Shown in pieces: positions 25,169 through 34,727 of a DNA stretch of 64,000 bases. This DNA is from Saprospiraceae bacterium (GTDB lineage: Bacteria; Bacteroidota; Bacteroidia; Chitinophagales; Saprospiraceae), in contig JAWKLJ010000002.1 of NCBI GenBank assembly GCA_041392805.1, positions 2,495,001 to 2,559,000 of the forward strand, read 5' to 3'. The number at the start of each line of letters is the position of its first letter. Within the stretch, counting starts at the first letter, position 1. Position numbers and translations under genes: made by a program. The notes beneath the pieces were generated by a model. The model was not told the DNA's origin. It did not search any database and saw only the letters and a list, made by a program, of their open reading frames with translations.

Positions 25169-26236
25169 ATGTCAGTAACAATGGCTCATTCTCCGTCTGT
25201 TTTGAAAAATGATTTACTCCTAAAAGTAGCAAATGGAGAAGCGGTGAATCGCCCGCCAATTTGGCTGATGCGGCAGGCAGGACGGATTTTGCCACAGTAT
25301 CGCGCTTTGCGGGCCCAGCTGAGTGGTTTCAAGGAGTTGGTAGAGACGCCTGCCTTAGCAGCCGAGGTAACGATTCAACCCGTTGATGAATTGGATGTAG
25401 ATGCAGCCATTATTTTTTCTGACATTTTGGTCATTCCGGAGGCGATGGGGCTTAGCTATGAAATGGTGGAGAAAAGAGGCCCTTTTTTCCCGAAAACCAT
25501 TCAATCTAAAACAGATATAGCGGAGTTAAGAAGCGGAGAGGCGTCGGCTGGCCAACTATCCTATGTATATGAGGCAATTCGAATCACCAAAAAAGAGCTA
25601 GCAGGCAGGGTGCCTTTAATTGGGTTTGCTGGTGCGCCCTGGACTATTCTTTCGTATATGCTAGAAGGCCAGGGGAGTAAAACGTTTTCAAAAGCCAGGA
25701 AAATGCTCTACAAAGAACCCCTTCTGGCTCATGTGCTATTGGAAAAGATTACCACATCAACCATTGCTTATCTCAAGGCAAAAATTGCAGCAGGTGTCGA
25801 TTTGATTCAATTGTTTGATTCCTGGGCAGGCATTTTGCCGCCAGCCCAATACCGCGAATTTTCAGTGCCTTATATTCGACAAATATGTGATGCTATTACG
25901 GAAGTTCCCGTCACAGTTTTTGCAAAAGATGCCTGGTTTGCCCTAAAAGACCTTGGCGAGTTGAATTGTCAAACCATTGGCTTGGATTGGCATATTGACC
26001 CCTTGGAAGCCAGGCAAAAAATCGGAACAGAAAAAGCGCTTCAAGGTAACCTTGATCCTTGTTTGCTTTACGCCCCTGCCGAAATGATCGAAGACCAAAC
26101 GCTAAAAATGCTACAATCTTTTGGGAAAAAACACATTGTCAATTTAGGCCACGGTGTTTACCCTGATACGCCCTTAGATGGGGTGAAGTGTTTTGTAAAT
26201 GCCGTAAAATCTTATGCTTATCCGATTCAAGGCTGA
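25169..26236 (+). CDS. hemE: Uroporphyrinogen decarboxylase
   Basis: 355 aa. HemE decarboxylates uroporphyrinogen III to coproporphyrinogen III in haem synthesis. Signatures: '[21 protein letters not shown]' (N-terminal URO-D signature with the arginines that hold the substrate), '[14 protein letters not shown]' with the catalytic Asp, '[22 protein letters not shown]' and '[11 protein letters not shown]'. Length is normal. The ATG at 25169 is followed by a second at 25181 (MAHSPS). No other haem genes nearby. Confidence 0.96.
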   Translation: MSVTMAHSPSVLKNDLLLKVANGEAVNRPPIWLMRQAGRILPQYRALRAQLSGFKELVETPALAAEVTIQPVDELDVDAAIIFSDILVIPEAMGLSYEMVEKRGPFFPKTIQSKTDIAELRSGEASAGQLSYVYEAIRITKKELAGRVPLIGFAGAPWTILSYMLEGQGSKTFSKARKMLYKEPLLAHVLLEKITTSTIAYLKAKIAAGVDLIQLFDSWAGILPPAQYREFSVPYIRQICDAITEVPVTVFAKDAWFALKDLGELNCQTIGLDWHIDPLEARQKIGTEKALQGNLDPCLLYAPAEMIEDQTLKMLQSFGKKHIVNLGHGVYPDTPLDGVKCFVNAVKSYAYPIQG

Positions 26237-26369
26237 AAAATAATGTCGAGGTAATTACAAGAATATAATCTTGATTTTTAATTTTGATGCCGGAAATGAT
26301 CGTTTTTCCGTAGTTAAATTAGCCGTGTTGTCTTTAAAGGCTTCTAAACCAGGAAAATAGAAACGTAAC

Positions 26370-27218
26370 ATGGGTTGGTTCAAACGTTTGAAAGATGGTA
26401 TCCAGACTGCTACCCGAAATAAAAAGGAAGCACCAGAAGGTTTGTGGTATAAATGTAAACGTTGCAAGGAAACGTCTACAGTTAAGGAATTGAAGGAGAA
26501 TTTTTTAAAATGCCCGCATTGTAATTATCATGTAAGGATTGGCTCCCACGATTATTTTGATTTAGTTTTTGATGGTAATTATGAGGTGTATTTCGAAGAA
26601 TTAAAATCGAAGGATTTCCTGAATTTCACAGATTTGCAGCCTTACTATAAGCGCTTAGAGGAGGCGCAGAAAAAAAATGAGCTTTCAGAGGCGATAACGG
26701 TGGCAAAAGGAAAGGTAAACCGTAAAAAGCTGATTATTGCTGCGATGGACTTCAAATTCATCGGCGGGTCTATGGGCTCGGTCATGGGGCAGCGAATTGC
26801 CCTGGCTATCGATCATGCCATCGAGACTCAAACGCCTCTAATGGTTATTTCCAAGACGGGCGGCGCCCGAATGATGGAATCCGCTTTTTCATTGATGCAG
26901 ATGGCCAAAACCGCTGCTAAATTATCTCAGCTTTCCAAAGCAGGAATTCCTTATTTTTCCTTTTTGACAGATCCTACGACGGGTGGCGTTACCGCTTCCT
27001 TTGCGATGTTGGGAGACATTAACTTTGCCGAACCAGAAGCACTCATTGGATTTGCAGGACCTAGGGTCATCAAAGAGACGATTAAAAAAGACCTGCCGGA
27101 AGGATTCCAAACTTCCGAGTTTTTGCTGGAGCACGGTTTCCTTGATTTTATTGTTGATCGGAAGGATTTAAAAGAAAGAGTGGGAGATTTACTTGCACTT
27201 TTTGATACGAAAGATTAG
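26370..27218 (+). CDS. accD: Acetyl-CoA carboxylase carboxyltransferase beta subunit
   Basis: 282 aa. It has the N-terminal zinc ribbon typical of AccD (C29, C32, C48, C51) followed by the crotonase-like carboxyltransferase domain: 'DFKFIGGSMGSVMGQRIALAIDHAI', 'SKTGGARMMESAFSLMQMAKT' and 'PTTGGVTASFAMLGD'. With AccA it moves carboxyl from biotin to acetyl-CoA, the first step of fatty acid synthesis. Length fits the family. The frame ends at 27218, 22 bp before the RidA lipoprotein start. Confidence 0.96.
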   Translation: MGWFKRLKDGIQTATRNKKEAPEGLWYKCKRCKETSTVKELKENFLKCPHCNYHVRIGSHDYFDLVFDGNYEVYFEELKSKDFLNFTDLQPYYKRLEEAQKKNELSEAITVAKGKVNRKKLIIAAMDFKFIGGSMGSVMGQRIALAIDHAIETQTPLMVISKTGGARMMESAFSLMQMAKTAAKLSQLSKAGIPYFSFLTDPTTGGVTASFAMLGDINFAEPEALIGFAGPRVIKETIKKDLPEGFQTSEFLLEHGFLDFIVDRKDLKERVGDLLALFDTKD

Positions 27219-27240
27219 TTTCATCAACCAAAGGCTATTC

Positions 27241-27810
27241 ATGAAAAACCTAATTGTTGCTTCTTTTTTAGTCATGCTTTTTGGCATAGGTTGTACGCCA
27301 ACCAATGAATCCGCTACACAAACTGAGGTAATGAAAGCACAGGTACCCGTCACAGATGTGGAAGCAAAGCTCAAAGAATTGGGGATTGAGCTTCCGGCAG
27401 TGCCTCCGCCAGTCGCCAATTACGTTAATGCCGTTACGACCGGAAACCTGGTTTTTTTGGCGGGAAAAGGCCCCAATAAACCTGAGGGTGGCTATGTTAC
27501 TGGCAAAGTGGGGCAGGATCTAAGCGTAGAAGAAGGTTATGAGGCAGCAAAATTGGCAGCCATCATTCAGTTGGCCGCTCTCAAAGCAGAAATTGGCGAC
27601 TTGAATAGGGTGAAAAGAATTGTAAAGGTCTTGGGAATGGTTAATGCTACCCCAGATTTTGACCAACAACCCGAAGTCATTAATGGCTTTTCTGACCTGA
27701 TGGTGGCTGTATTTGGGGATAAAGGTAAACATGCCAGGTCAGCTGTAGGCATGGGATCACTTCCTCGGAATATAGCTGTTGAAGTTGAAATGATCGTTGA
27801 AATTGAATAG
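27241..27810 (+). CDS. RidA (YjgF) family protein with lipoprotein signal
   Basis: 189 aa from the ATG at 27241. The upstream in-frame start at 27193 would put a non-signal extension inside accD, so it is not used. Residues 1-19 are a lipoprotein signal with lipobox FGIGC. Residues 45-189 are a RidA-like domain of the larger YjgF subgroup: 'YVNAVTTGNLVFLAGKGPNKPEG', 'AAIIQLAALKAEIGDLNRVKRIVKVLGMVN' and 'ARSAVGMGSLPRNIAVEVEMIVEIE'. The Arg of the usual 'R.aV.v..LP' motif is kept (ARSAVGMGSLP). Ordinary RidA is a cytosolic enamine/imine deaminase; this one would be in the envelope. Confidence 0.85.
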   Translation: MKNLIVASFLVMLFGIGCTPTNESATQTEVMKAQVPVTDVEAKLKELGIELPAVPPPVANYVNAVTTGNLVFLAGKGPNKPEGGYVTGKVGQDLSVEEGYEAAKLAAIIQLAALKAEIGDLNRVKRIVKVLGMVNATPDFDQQPEVINGFSDLMVAVFGDKGKHARSAVGMGSLPRNIAVEVEMIVEIE

Positions 27811-28000
27811 CAATTTCCGACTTCCGACTTCGAAAAGACGGTTGTTCAAAGTCCCCAACTTGGCATACTAATTATATATGCAGAAAATGTTAAATTCTAA
27901 AAAAAAGATACTCTGTTTTAATATTTAGTTGTTTTCATTTCCTACTTTGCGTTCTGATTTATGACATCTGATTTTCGAGTAGAGCTACAATTCGTAATAA

Positions 28001-28603
28001 ATGAATCCCAGTAAGAGCGCCCTATTATTGGTGGATATGCAGAATGATTTTCTGCACCCTGTTGGAGCTTACGGCAGGGCCAAAATAAACCTCCCTAATA
28101 GCCGGGCTAGGATAGAGCAGATGATAAAGGTAAGTAATTCCTTCAAGGAGTTAGGGAGTCGTATCATTAGTGCTAATTTCACTTTGATCGCCGATAAGGA
28201 TAATATTCCAATTATTCCTGCTGACTTTAAGGCAACGCACCCTTTTCTAAATAGAGGTGATTTTCAGTATGGCAGGTGGGGGCACCAATTGATTGATGAA
28301 TTGGGCCCAGCAGACTTCATTATCAATAAAATAACCTATTCTGCCTTTAAATCAACTCATCTCGAATGGTTATTGCAACAGCTTAACATCAAAACATTGA
28401 TTTTGGGAGGTATCATTTCCAAAGATGGTGGTGGTTTAGTCGCTACTTTGACAGATGCCCAATCTAAAAACTATGAAACCATATTATTAATGGATGGTTG
28501 CCTTGCCTTGACGGATGAAATTTATTCCAACACGCTCAAAGACTTAGAAAATGTCTGTAAAATTGTAACTTGCAAAGAATTGGTGAATCTGATGAACGCC
28601 TAA
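28001..28603 (+). CDS. Isochorismatase-like hydrolase family, catalytic Cys absent
   Basis: 200 aa. The cysteine-hydrolase fold is clear: 'ALLLVDMQNDFLHPVGAYG' with D12, 'INKITYSAF' with K110, and the helix that normally begins with the nucleophile in the pattern CVxxTxxDA. Here this reads GLVATLTDA, so the nucleophile position is G145. D and K of the triad are kept. The protein may bind but not hydrolyse amide substrates. Followed 27 bp later by an M28 peptidase gene on the same strand. Confidence 0.8.
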   Translation: MNPSKSALLLVDMQNDFLHPVGAYGRAKINLPNSRARIEQMIKVSNSFKELGSRIISANFTLIADKDNIPIIPADFKATHPFLNRGDFQYGRWGHQLIDELGPADFIINKITYSAFKSTHLEWLLQQLNIKTLILGGIISKDGGGLVATLTDAQSKNYETILLMDGCLALTDEIYSNTLKDLENVCKIVTCKELVNLMNA

Positions 28604-28630
28604 TTCTAACATGCAAATTACAATCAGAAA

Positions 28631-30016
28631 ATGACAACACGTTGCAGTTCTTTTTTTGCCTTAATTCTTTTTTTATGTTGTTCGCATCATGCTTGGTCTC
28701 AGGATAATCTTGTCGTTCCAACCGTTCTGGACCCCCGCATCTCAGCCATTGCAGATGCCCCCTCTGCTGATCGAATTGAAAAAGATATTCGAACACTTGC
28801 CAATTTTGGTACCCGCAATACGCTTTCCGATACCCTTAGTGATACCCGTGGAATAGGGGCCGCTCGCCGTTGGATAAAAGCGGAATTTGACGATATTTCA
28901 AAAGCTTGTGGTGGCTGCCTGGAAGTATTTTATCAGCGTACCTTGGTGAGCGCAGCAGATAATCGAAGGATACCCGAAGATACCTGGGTGGTAAATGTCA
29001 TTGCTATCCAAAGAGGCCAGCGTTACCCCAATCGCTACGTCATCATGTCGGGCGACATCGATTCCAGGGCTTCTGATGCGACCAATGCCACTATTGATGC
29101 TCCAGGTGCTAATGATAACGCTACAGGTATGGCCGGCGCTTTAGAGGCTGCCAGGGTATTAAGCCAATATAAATTCCCCAGTAGTATTGTCTATGTAGGG
29201 TTGTCTGGCGAAGAGCAAGGACTCTTTGGCGGCCAACACATGGCCAAGATGGCTAAAGAAGAAAATTGGGATATTATCGGCATTTTAAATAATGATATGA
29301 TCGGTAATATTGAAGGAATTGACGGTGTTATCGATAATACTTCTTTTCGCGTGTTTTCTGAACCCACGCCGGCCAACTCGGATGATCGCCAGCGGATTTG
29401 GCAGCGGTTTTATGGGGGAGAAGTGGACGGCCCATCCAGACAATTGGCGCGGTATGTAGATCGAATGACGAGCTTATACATGACCAACCTTACGGCAACG
29501 ATGATTTATCGCCTCGATCGCTTTGGACGGGGTGGCCACCATCGTCCTTTTAACGACGAAGGGTTTCCGGGGGTTCGGATCATGGAAAAACACGAGAATT
29601 ATACGCGTCAACATCAGGATATTCGAGTGGAAGACGGAATTGCTTATGGCGATGTGATTGAAGGGGTGAATTTCCCATATGCGGCCAAGCTGACAGGGGT
29701 AAATGCCATTGTCATGGCTGGCTTAGCCTCGGCTCCTCCTGCACCAACAGGCGTGATGATTGGTGGTGCGGTGCAAGCCTCAACCCAGCTGAAATGGGAT
29801 GCGGTAGATGATCCCGATCTGGTCGCTTATAAGGTGTATTGGCGCGACACTACTGCTCCGCAATGGCAATATTTTAAATACATTGACAAGGCCACCACCT
29901 CCGCCACCTTGAAGAATATCATAATTGATAACTATTTGTTTGGCGTAACGGCAGTAGGAAAGGATGGAAACGAAAGCCTGGTCGTTTATCCTACCACTTT
30001 AATCCCAAGAAGATAA
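28631..30016 (+). CDS. M28-family metallopeptidase with C-terminal Fn3-like domain
   Basis: 461 aa with a signal peptide (ends AWSQ). The M28 core has 'VIMSGDIDSRASD', 'DAPGANDNATGMAGALEAARVL' (D162), 'VGLSGEEQGLFGG' (general base E194 and ligand E195), 'NNDMIGN' (D222). The first zinc ligand, usually His in HxD, is Asp (D142) here, as I recall for other Bacteroidota members. Residues 370-461 resemble a fibronectin type III domain ('STQLKWDAVDDPDLVAYKVYWRD'). An exported aminopeptidase is likely. It precedes the SDR gene by 2 bp. Confidence 0.85.
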   Translation: MTTRCSSFFALILFLCCSHHAWSQDNLVVPTVLDPRISAIADAPSADRIEKDIRTLANFGTRNTLSDTLSDTRGIGAARRWIKAEFDDISKACGGCLEVFYQRTLVSAADNRRIPEDTWVVNVIAIQRGQRYPNRYVIMSGDIDSRASDATNATIDAPGANDNATGMAGALEAARVLSQYKFPSSIVYVGLSGEEQGLFGGQHMAKMAKEENWDIIGILNNDMIGNIEGIDGVIDNTSFRVFSEPTPANSDDRQRIWQRFYGGEVDGPSRQLARYVDRMTSLYMTNLTATMIYRLDRFGRGGHHRPFNDEGFPGVRIMEKHENYTRQHQDIRVEDGIAYGDVIEGVNFPYAAKLTGVNAIVMAGLASAPPAPTGVMIGGAVQASTQLKWDAVDDPDLVAYKVYWRDTTAPQWQYFKYIDKATTSATLKNIIIDNYLFGVTAVGKDGNESLVVYPTTLIPRR

Positions 30017-30018
30017 TT

Positions 30019-30795
30019 ATGAATTTAGCGATCAAAGATCAACTTTTTATTGTAGGCGGTGCAACAAGTGGCCTGGGTCGTGGTGTGGCAGAAGCCATCC
30101 TAAAGGAAGGGGCAAAAATCATAGCCCTGGCTCGCTCTGCAGACAAATTGGCAGAATTGGCTAACACTTATCCCGGCCAAATAGAAACCCTCGCCCTGGA
30201 TTTGACCGAAGAAGCCGCTATTGAACGGCTCAAAGCCGCTGTTGGAGAAAGACAGCTGCATGGCATCGTTCTCAATGCCGGTGGACCGCCAGCGATGGCT
30301 GCTAAAGATACGCAGTTGCACGACTGGGATGCTGCCTATCATAGCGTGCTACGCTGGAAGGTGGCGTTGGTTTTGGCCTTTTTGCCCAAATTGGTGGCCC
30401 AAGGTTATGGCCGCCTGCTGTTCATTGAAAGTATGTCGGTCAAACAACCCGTCGAGAACCTGGTCCTGAGTAATAGTCTTCGCCTAGCCGTAGTTGGTTT
30501 TGTGAAAACCTTATCGAATGAAATCGCCAGCCAGGGGATTACCATGAATATACTGGCTCCTGGCTATCATGCCACCCCTCGCATTGACGCCCTGCTGAAG
30601 AAAAACGCTGAATTAAAAGGCGTCGCAGAAGAGACCATCCGCGCTACCTTCGTATCTCAAATCAATGTTGGTTTTATGGGCGATTCGGCAGACTTTGGCG
30701 CATTAGGCGCCTGGTTATTGTCACCGCAATCGAGGTATTTGACTGGCCAGACCATCAGCGTCGATGGTGGGGTCGTCAAAGGTACAATGGGTTGA
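30019..30795 (+). CDS. SDR-family oxidoreductase (atypical active site)
   Basis: 258 aa short-chain dehydrogenase. The NAD(P) loop is 'GGATSGLGRGVAEAIL', and 'IVLNAGGPP' replaces the common NNAG. At the active-site helix the sequence is 'SMSVKQPVENLVLSNSLRLAVVGFVKTLS', where Tyr-xxx-Lys would be expected; a SNSLR variant is found instead. A related FabG-like subgroup has the same pattern in my recollection, so this is not a random loss. It ends with 'YLTGQTISVDGGVVKG'. Two bp after the peptidase gene and directly before the alpha/beta hydrolase (ATG 2 bp after the stop). Confidence 0.85.
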   Translation: MNLAIKDQLFIVGGATSGLGRGVAEAILKEGAKIIALARSADKLAELANTYPGQIETLALDLTEEAAIERLKAAVGERQLHGIVLNAGGPPAMAAKDTQLHDWDAAYHSVLRWKVALVLAFLPKLVAQGYGRLLFIESMSVKQPVENLVLSNSLRLAVVGFVKTLSNEIASQGITMNILAPGYHATPRIDALLKKNAELKGVAEETIRATFVSQINVGFMGDSADFGALGAWLLSPQSRYLTGQTISVDGGVVKGTMG

Positions 30796-30796
30796 T

Positions 30797-31729
30797 ATGA
30801 AATGGTTAAAATATTTCCTGCTGCTTTTGCTGTTGTTCCTAGGTATAATCATAGGATTTAACTATCACGCTGATATTCCGTTAGAAACCCTCAAAGAGAA
30901 ATACGCTTATCCTGACTCCCGGTTTGTGAAAATCGAAGAAATGGAGGTACACTATCGAAAGACAGGGAGTGGCCCCAATTTGGTCCTGTTACATGGAACA
31001 GGGGCTTCTTTGCACACCTGGGAGGAATGGACAAAAGAATTACAGGATAGCTTTACGATCATTAGCTTGGATTTACCTGCTTTTGGTCTGACCGGTCCTT
31101 TTATTAAAGACGTCGACTATGGCATCAGGCATTACGCTAGTTTTCTGGATGGTTTTGTAAAAGCTATTGGAGTAGATCGTTTTTTCCTTGCTGGAAATTC
31201 ATTAGGAGGGCTAATTGCCTGGAAATATACCCTGGATTATCCGGCAAAGGTGAAAAAGTTAATCCTCCTAGATGCGGGAGGCTTTCCGAGAGATACCACC
31301 GGGAAAACGCCATTGGCTTTTAGCCTGGCTCAAAATAAAATCACAGCGGCCATCCTGAAAAAAGTTACGCCCACCGCTTTATTTAAAAAATCATTGTCGG
31401 AAGTATACGGTGATCCTGCAAAAGTGAACGATGAACTCCTGCAAAGGTATTTTGAATTGTTCCTTCGACCAGGGAACCGCCAAGCATATGTAGATCGAAT
31501 CAACCAAAAAGAAACAGTCATCGATCCCCAAAATTTGACTCAAATCACCCAGCCCTGCTTGATCCTATGGGGAGACATGGACCGATGGATTGCTGTTCAA
31601 AACGCTCATAAATTTGCTGCTTTATTACCGAACGATACCCTGATCATTTATCCTGGTGTTGGCCATGTCCCTATGGAAGAAATTCCACAACAGACCGTGG
31701 CAGATGTGCGGTTTTTCCTGCAAGAGTAG
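30797..31729 (+). CDS. Alpha/beta hydrolase, membrane-anchored
   Basis: 310 aa from the ATG at 30797; an in-frame start at 30764 would lie in the SDR gene. Residues 5-22 are a hydrophobic anchor (KYFLLLLLLFLGIIIGF). The hydrolase domain has 'LVLLHGTGASLHTW' (oxyanion hole), nucleophile S135 in GNSLGG, an acid in 'CLILWGDMDRWI' and a His in 'GVGHVPMEE'. It is a small-molecule ester or epoxide-type hydrolase of unknown substrate. Last gene in the peptidase-SDR-hydrolase run. Confidence 0.88.
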   Translation: MKWLKYFLLLLLLFLGIIIGFNYHADIPLETLKEKYAYPDSRFVKIEEMEVHYRKTGSGPNLVLLHGTGASLHTWEEWTKELQDSFTIISLDLPAFGLTGPFIKDVDYGIRHYASFLDGFVKAIGVDRFFLAGNSLGGLIAWKYTLDYPAKVKKLILLDAGGFPRDTTGKTPLAFSLAQNKITAAILKKVTPTALFKKSLSEVYGDPAKVNDELLQRYFELFLRPGNRQAYVDRINQKETVIDPQNLTQITQPCLILWGDMDRWIAVQNAHKFAALLPNDTLIIYPGVGHVPMEEIPQQTVADVRFFLQE

Positions 31730-31923
31730 CTTTTTTTTGGCGGCTTTCGTTCAAGAAGATTTATATGCTGAAAGGTAAATACTTGCCAACCGGAGCCAAA
31801 AAAACCATTAGGGATTGCATATCGGTAGAAAAAGGTGCAAAAAGGTCTCATGGCATGCCGTTAGGTATGCAATATTTGATGGTACGATTTCGAATATTCT
31901 AATCTCATTTCTCATTTTACCGA
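31730..31923. other. Non-coding segment with a small hairpin
   Basis: Part of the only gene-free stretch over 300 bp (31730-32126). It has a 7-bp stem with a GTTA loop (GCATGCC at 31853-31859, GGTATGC at 31864-31870, one G-T pair) and no credible reading frame. It may be a piece of a dispersed repeat; a genome search would tell. The remainder of the stretch holds the luciferase-like remnant. Confidence 0.4.
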
Positions 31924-32094
31924 TTTCTGGCTGCCGCTGCTGCCCGCACCAAGCGAATTCGACTAACGAGTGCAGTGACGGTCTTAAGTGCAGCGGACCC
32001 CGTGCGAGTTTTTCAAAATTTTGCAACGCTGGATTTGATAACTCAAGGCCGAACCGCGATGGTGGTAGGCCGTGGCTCCTTTACACAATCCTAA
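31924..32094 (+). pseudogene. Remnant of a luciferase-like (LLM class) flavin monooxygenase gene
   Basis: Reading from 31924 in this frame gives 56 codons that match the inner part of LLM-class oxidoreductases: '[19 protein letters not shown]', '[16 protein letters not shown]' and '[12 protein letters not shown]', then a stop (TAA at 32092). In whole members this segment is roughly residues 60-115 of about 340. Nothing recognisable of the N-terminus or the C-terminal two thirds is left, so it is a decayed fragment. Confidence 0.75.
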
Positions 32095-32126
32095 TTATAG
32101 ATAGACCTACTTAATTGCCCCCCAAA

Positions 32127-34727
32127 TCACTCATTTCTTAAAGCATTAACGGGGTTTGCAATGGCCACTTTCAAAGATTGAAAACTAACCGTAAATAAGG
32201 CGATTAATATAGCGCCAAGGCCAGCTAAAGCAAACATCCACCATTGCATTTCAACCCGATAAGCAAAATCCTGTAGCCAGCGGTGCATAGCATACCAAGC
32301 GATTGGAATAGCTGCAAAAAAGCCAAGCAAAACCATTTTCAAGAAATCTTTGGACAGCATCCTTACAATGTTGTTGACAGAGGCCCCTAGTACCTTACGA
32401 ATGCCAATTTCCTTGGTACGCTGTGTGGCAATGAAAGCTGCCATGCCGAAAAGGCCCAGGGAAGCGATAAGAATGGACAATACTGAGAAAAAACCCAACA
32501 TTTCTCCTAAACGCAAATCGGCTTTATAGAGCTGGTCAAACCGTTCGTCCAAGAATTGATAATGAAAAGGATATGGCGAGTACTGTTTAATACTTTTTTC
32601 TAATGATGCAATGGTCTCCTCTATATGCGCTGGTCGTATCTTGACTGCAATTTCTGAAAAATAATTCTCCATAGGAAGCATCAAGGGGGCAATTTTTAAA
32701 TGCATTGAGTGCATATGGAAATCTTTCACCACCCCAATTATCGTCCTTTTTTGATGATCTTTCACGGTTTTACCAATGGCTTCTTCCGCACTCCAACCAA
32801 GTGTTTTAGCTGCTGTTTCATTTATCACTAGGCTTTCTTCAAAATCGGTTTTAATAGCTGGGGAATAGTCGCGCCCGCTAAGCAGCTCAATTCCGAACAC
32901 ATCCAGGTAATTATAACCATGTCTAGCTCGGTAGATACTTAGACCCTCGCTTTTGTCATCTTCATTAATATGATGGAGGAGCGTATTAGAGCTGACGTTG
33001 GTTGGTAGTTCAGCAGCGGTAGTGACGGAGACGATTCCAGGGTTTTTAGCCCATTCGTTTTTAAGTTGGTCAATCTTTTCTCGAAGGCGATAATCGAGTA
33101 CAGAAATTGTAACAACTTGTTCTTTCTCATAGCCTAAATCCCTGTTTTGAATGAATTGAAATTGCCGATAAATGACCAAACTGCTGATGATCAAAACGAT
33201 GGAGACTGCATATTGGCCGACCATCAACCAGCGTTGTAATTTTATACCTGAAAACCGGTCCTCGATTTTTCCTTTGATTACTTGAATGGGACGAAGGGTA
33301 GACATCATAAATGCTGGATAACTCCCCGACAAAATCCCTACCAGGATTACTAATAAGCATAAACTGGGCAACAAAAAGGTGTTTTCAATGATGTCTAACA
33401 CAATAGTGCGCTCCATCAAGTGACCAAAAGTGGGTAGCAATAGATAGGTCAAGCCCAAGGCTAGGAGCAAGGCTAGAAAGGTAATGAATATAGACTCTCC
33501 TAGAAATTGCCCGATCAATTGCCCTCGTCTTGCACCGACTACTTTTCGCAAACCTACTTCACCTGCTCTCTTGATAGAGCGAGCAATAGCTAGGTTCACA
33601 TAATTAGCACAGGCTAATAATAACACCAGTACGGCAATTAGCGAAAACAGCGAAATATATTTGGCGTTGCCCTTCAAGCCGATATCAAAATTTAAATTGG
33701 TTTCAAAATGAAGTTCGGATAAAGGCTGAACCAGGTAACTAAAAGGAAAAGGGAAGTTGTGGTAATCTGGCCAGTATTTATCTAGCAAAGCAGGTAATTT
33801 ATCTTCAAATGCTAGAGGGCTAGCTCCTTCGGCAAGCGTGAAAAACGTATAATAATCGTTGTTATTCCACTGGTTTCCTTTAATCTCTTCTACATATTGC
33901 AAACTAGAAAGCATTGGGGTGAGAAAAGCAAATTTTAAAGTAGAATTGGAAGGCGGATCTTTTATCACCCCAGTTACCGTAAAAGCAGTTTGGTCCTGAT
34001 AAATGAGGGCTTGTCCAATAGGATCTTTTTCCCCAAAAATCTTTTGAGCAAGGGATTCCGTTAAAACGATACTCTCCGCAGCGGCGAGGGCCGTTTTAGG
34101 ATGGCCTTGAATAAAAGGATGCTGGAAAACATCAAAGAAATGTGCATCAGCGCGCATCCCATCCTCATAATAATGACTTTCATTGTAGCTTAATAAGGCT
34201 GTTTGATCTCGGATCGTGGTAGCATGCTGAACTTCGGGATAATCCTGCATGAGTGCTGGCGCTAACCCCACTGTCGTATAAGCATAAAGATCTGTTCCAA
34301 GGTATTCATTCCCAGTCATTTTTTGATAAACCCGATATATGCGGTCAGCATTATCCAAGAACCGGTCATAAGAAAGTTCATGCTGGATATAAAGAAAAAT
34401 GAGGATGAAGGAAGTAAGGCCTACGGCCAAGCCGCCAATATTGATAAAAGCATACAATTTCTGTTTGAGTATACTTCTCCAAGTGATTTTGAAATAATGT
34501 TTGTACATGCCCATATGGATAATTGGATTAGTCTTAAAAGATTTAATAAAATCAGGTCGGAAGTGCAGTAGGACTTGCCAAATAAAAAACCAATTGGCCT
34601 GTTTCGGACTTACTGTATATTGTTTTTCGAACAATTCAATCAAGTCACCTTCGATTTCATCGAGGTAATCCTCCCTGCAATACCAGCGCAGGAAGTTTAA
34701 AGCGTATTTAGGTGCTTGCTTTTTCAT
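32127..34727 (-). CDS. FtsX/MacB-type ABC transporter permease
   Basis: 866 aa. An N-terminal cytosolic part of about 75 residues ('ALNFLRWYCREDYLDEIEGDLIELFE') is the 'permease prefix' domain seen in Bacteroidota. Then come the MacB-like periplasmic region and two FtsX domains with four membrane segments each ('KQKLYAFINIGGLAVGLTSFILIFLYI', 'EVGLRKVVGARRGQLIGQFLGES', 'KEIGIRKVLGASVNNIVRMLSKDF'). No ATPase gene is adjacent, so it works with one encoded elsewhere. The first base of its ATG is shared with the PadR stop. Substrate unknown; antibiotic or lipid export is a family theme only. Confidence 0.88.
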   Translation of the reverse strand: MKKQAPKYALNFLRWYCREDYLDEIEGDLIELFEKQYTVSPKQANWFFIWQVLLHFRPDFIKSFKTNPIIHMGMYKHYFKITWRSILKQKLYAFINIGGLAVGLTSFILIFLYIQHELSYDRFLDNADRIYRVYQKMTGNEYLGTDLYAYTTVGLAPALMQDYPEVQHATTIRDQTALLSYNESHYYEDGMRADAHFFDVFQHPFIQGHPKTALAAAESIVLTESLAQKIFGEKDPIGQALIYQDQTAFTVTGVIKDPPSNSTLKFAFLTPMLSSLQYVEEIKGNQWNNNDYYTFFTLAEGASPLAFEDKLPALLDKYWPDYHNFPFPFSYLVQPLSELHFETNLNFDIGLKGNAKYISLFSLIAVLVLLLACANYVNLAIARSIKRAGEVGLRKVVGARRGQLIGQFLGESIFITFLALLLALGLTYLLLPTFGHLMERTIVLDIIENTFLLPSLCLLVILVGILSGSYPAFMMSTLRPIQVIKGKIEDRFSGIKLQRWLMVGQYAVSIVLIISSLVIYRQFQFIQNRDLGYEKEQVVTISVLDYRLREKIDQLKNEWAKNPGIVSVTTAAELPTNVSSNTLLHHINEDDKSEGLSIYRARHGYNYLDVFGIELLSGRDYSPAIKTDFEESLVINETAAKTLGWSAEEAIGKTVKDHQKRTIIGVVKDFHMHSMHLKIAPLMLPMENYFSEIAVKIRPAHIEETIASLEKSIKQYSPYPFHYQFLDERFDQLYKADLRLGEMLGFFSVLSILIASLGLFGMAAFIATQRTKEIGIRKVLGASVNNIVRMLSKDFLKMVLLGFFAAIPIAWYAMHRWLQDFAYRVEMQWWMFALAGLGAILIALFTVSFQSLKVAIANPVNALRNE

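Noticed and set aside
31815..32114. A 99-codon frame over the luciferase-like remnant
   Set aside because: It is in a different frame from the homologous one, and the translation has no family features.
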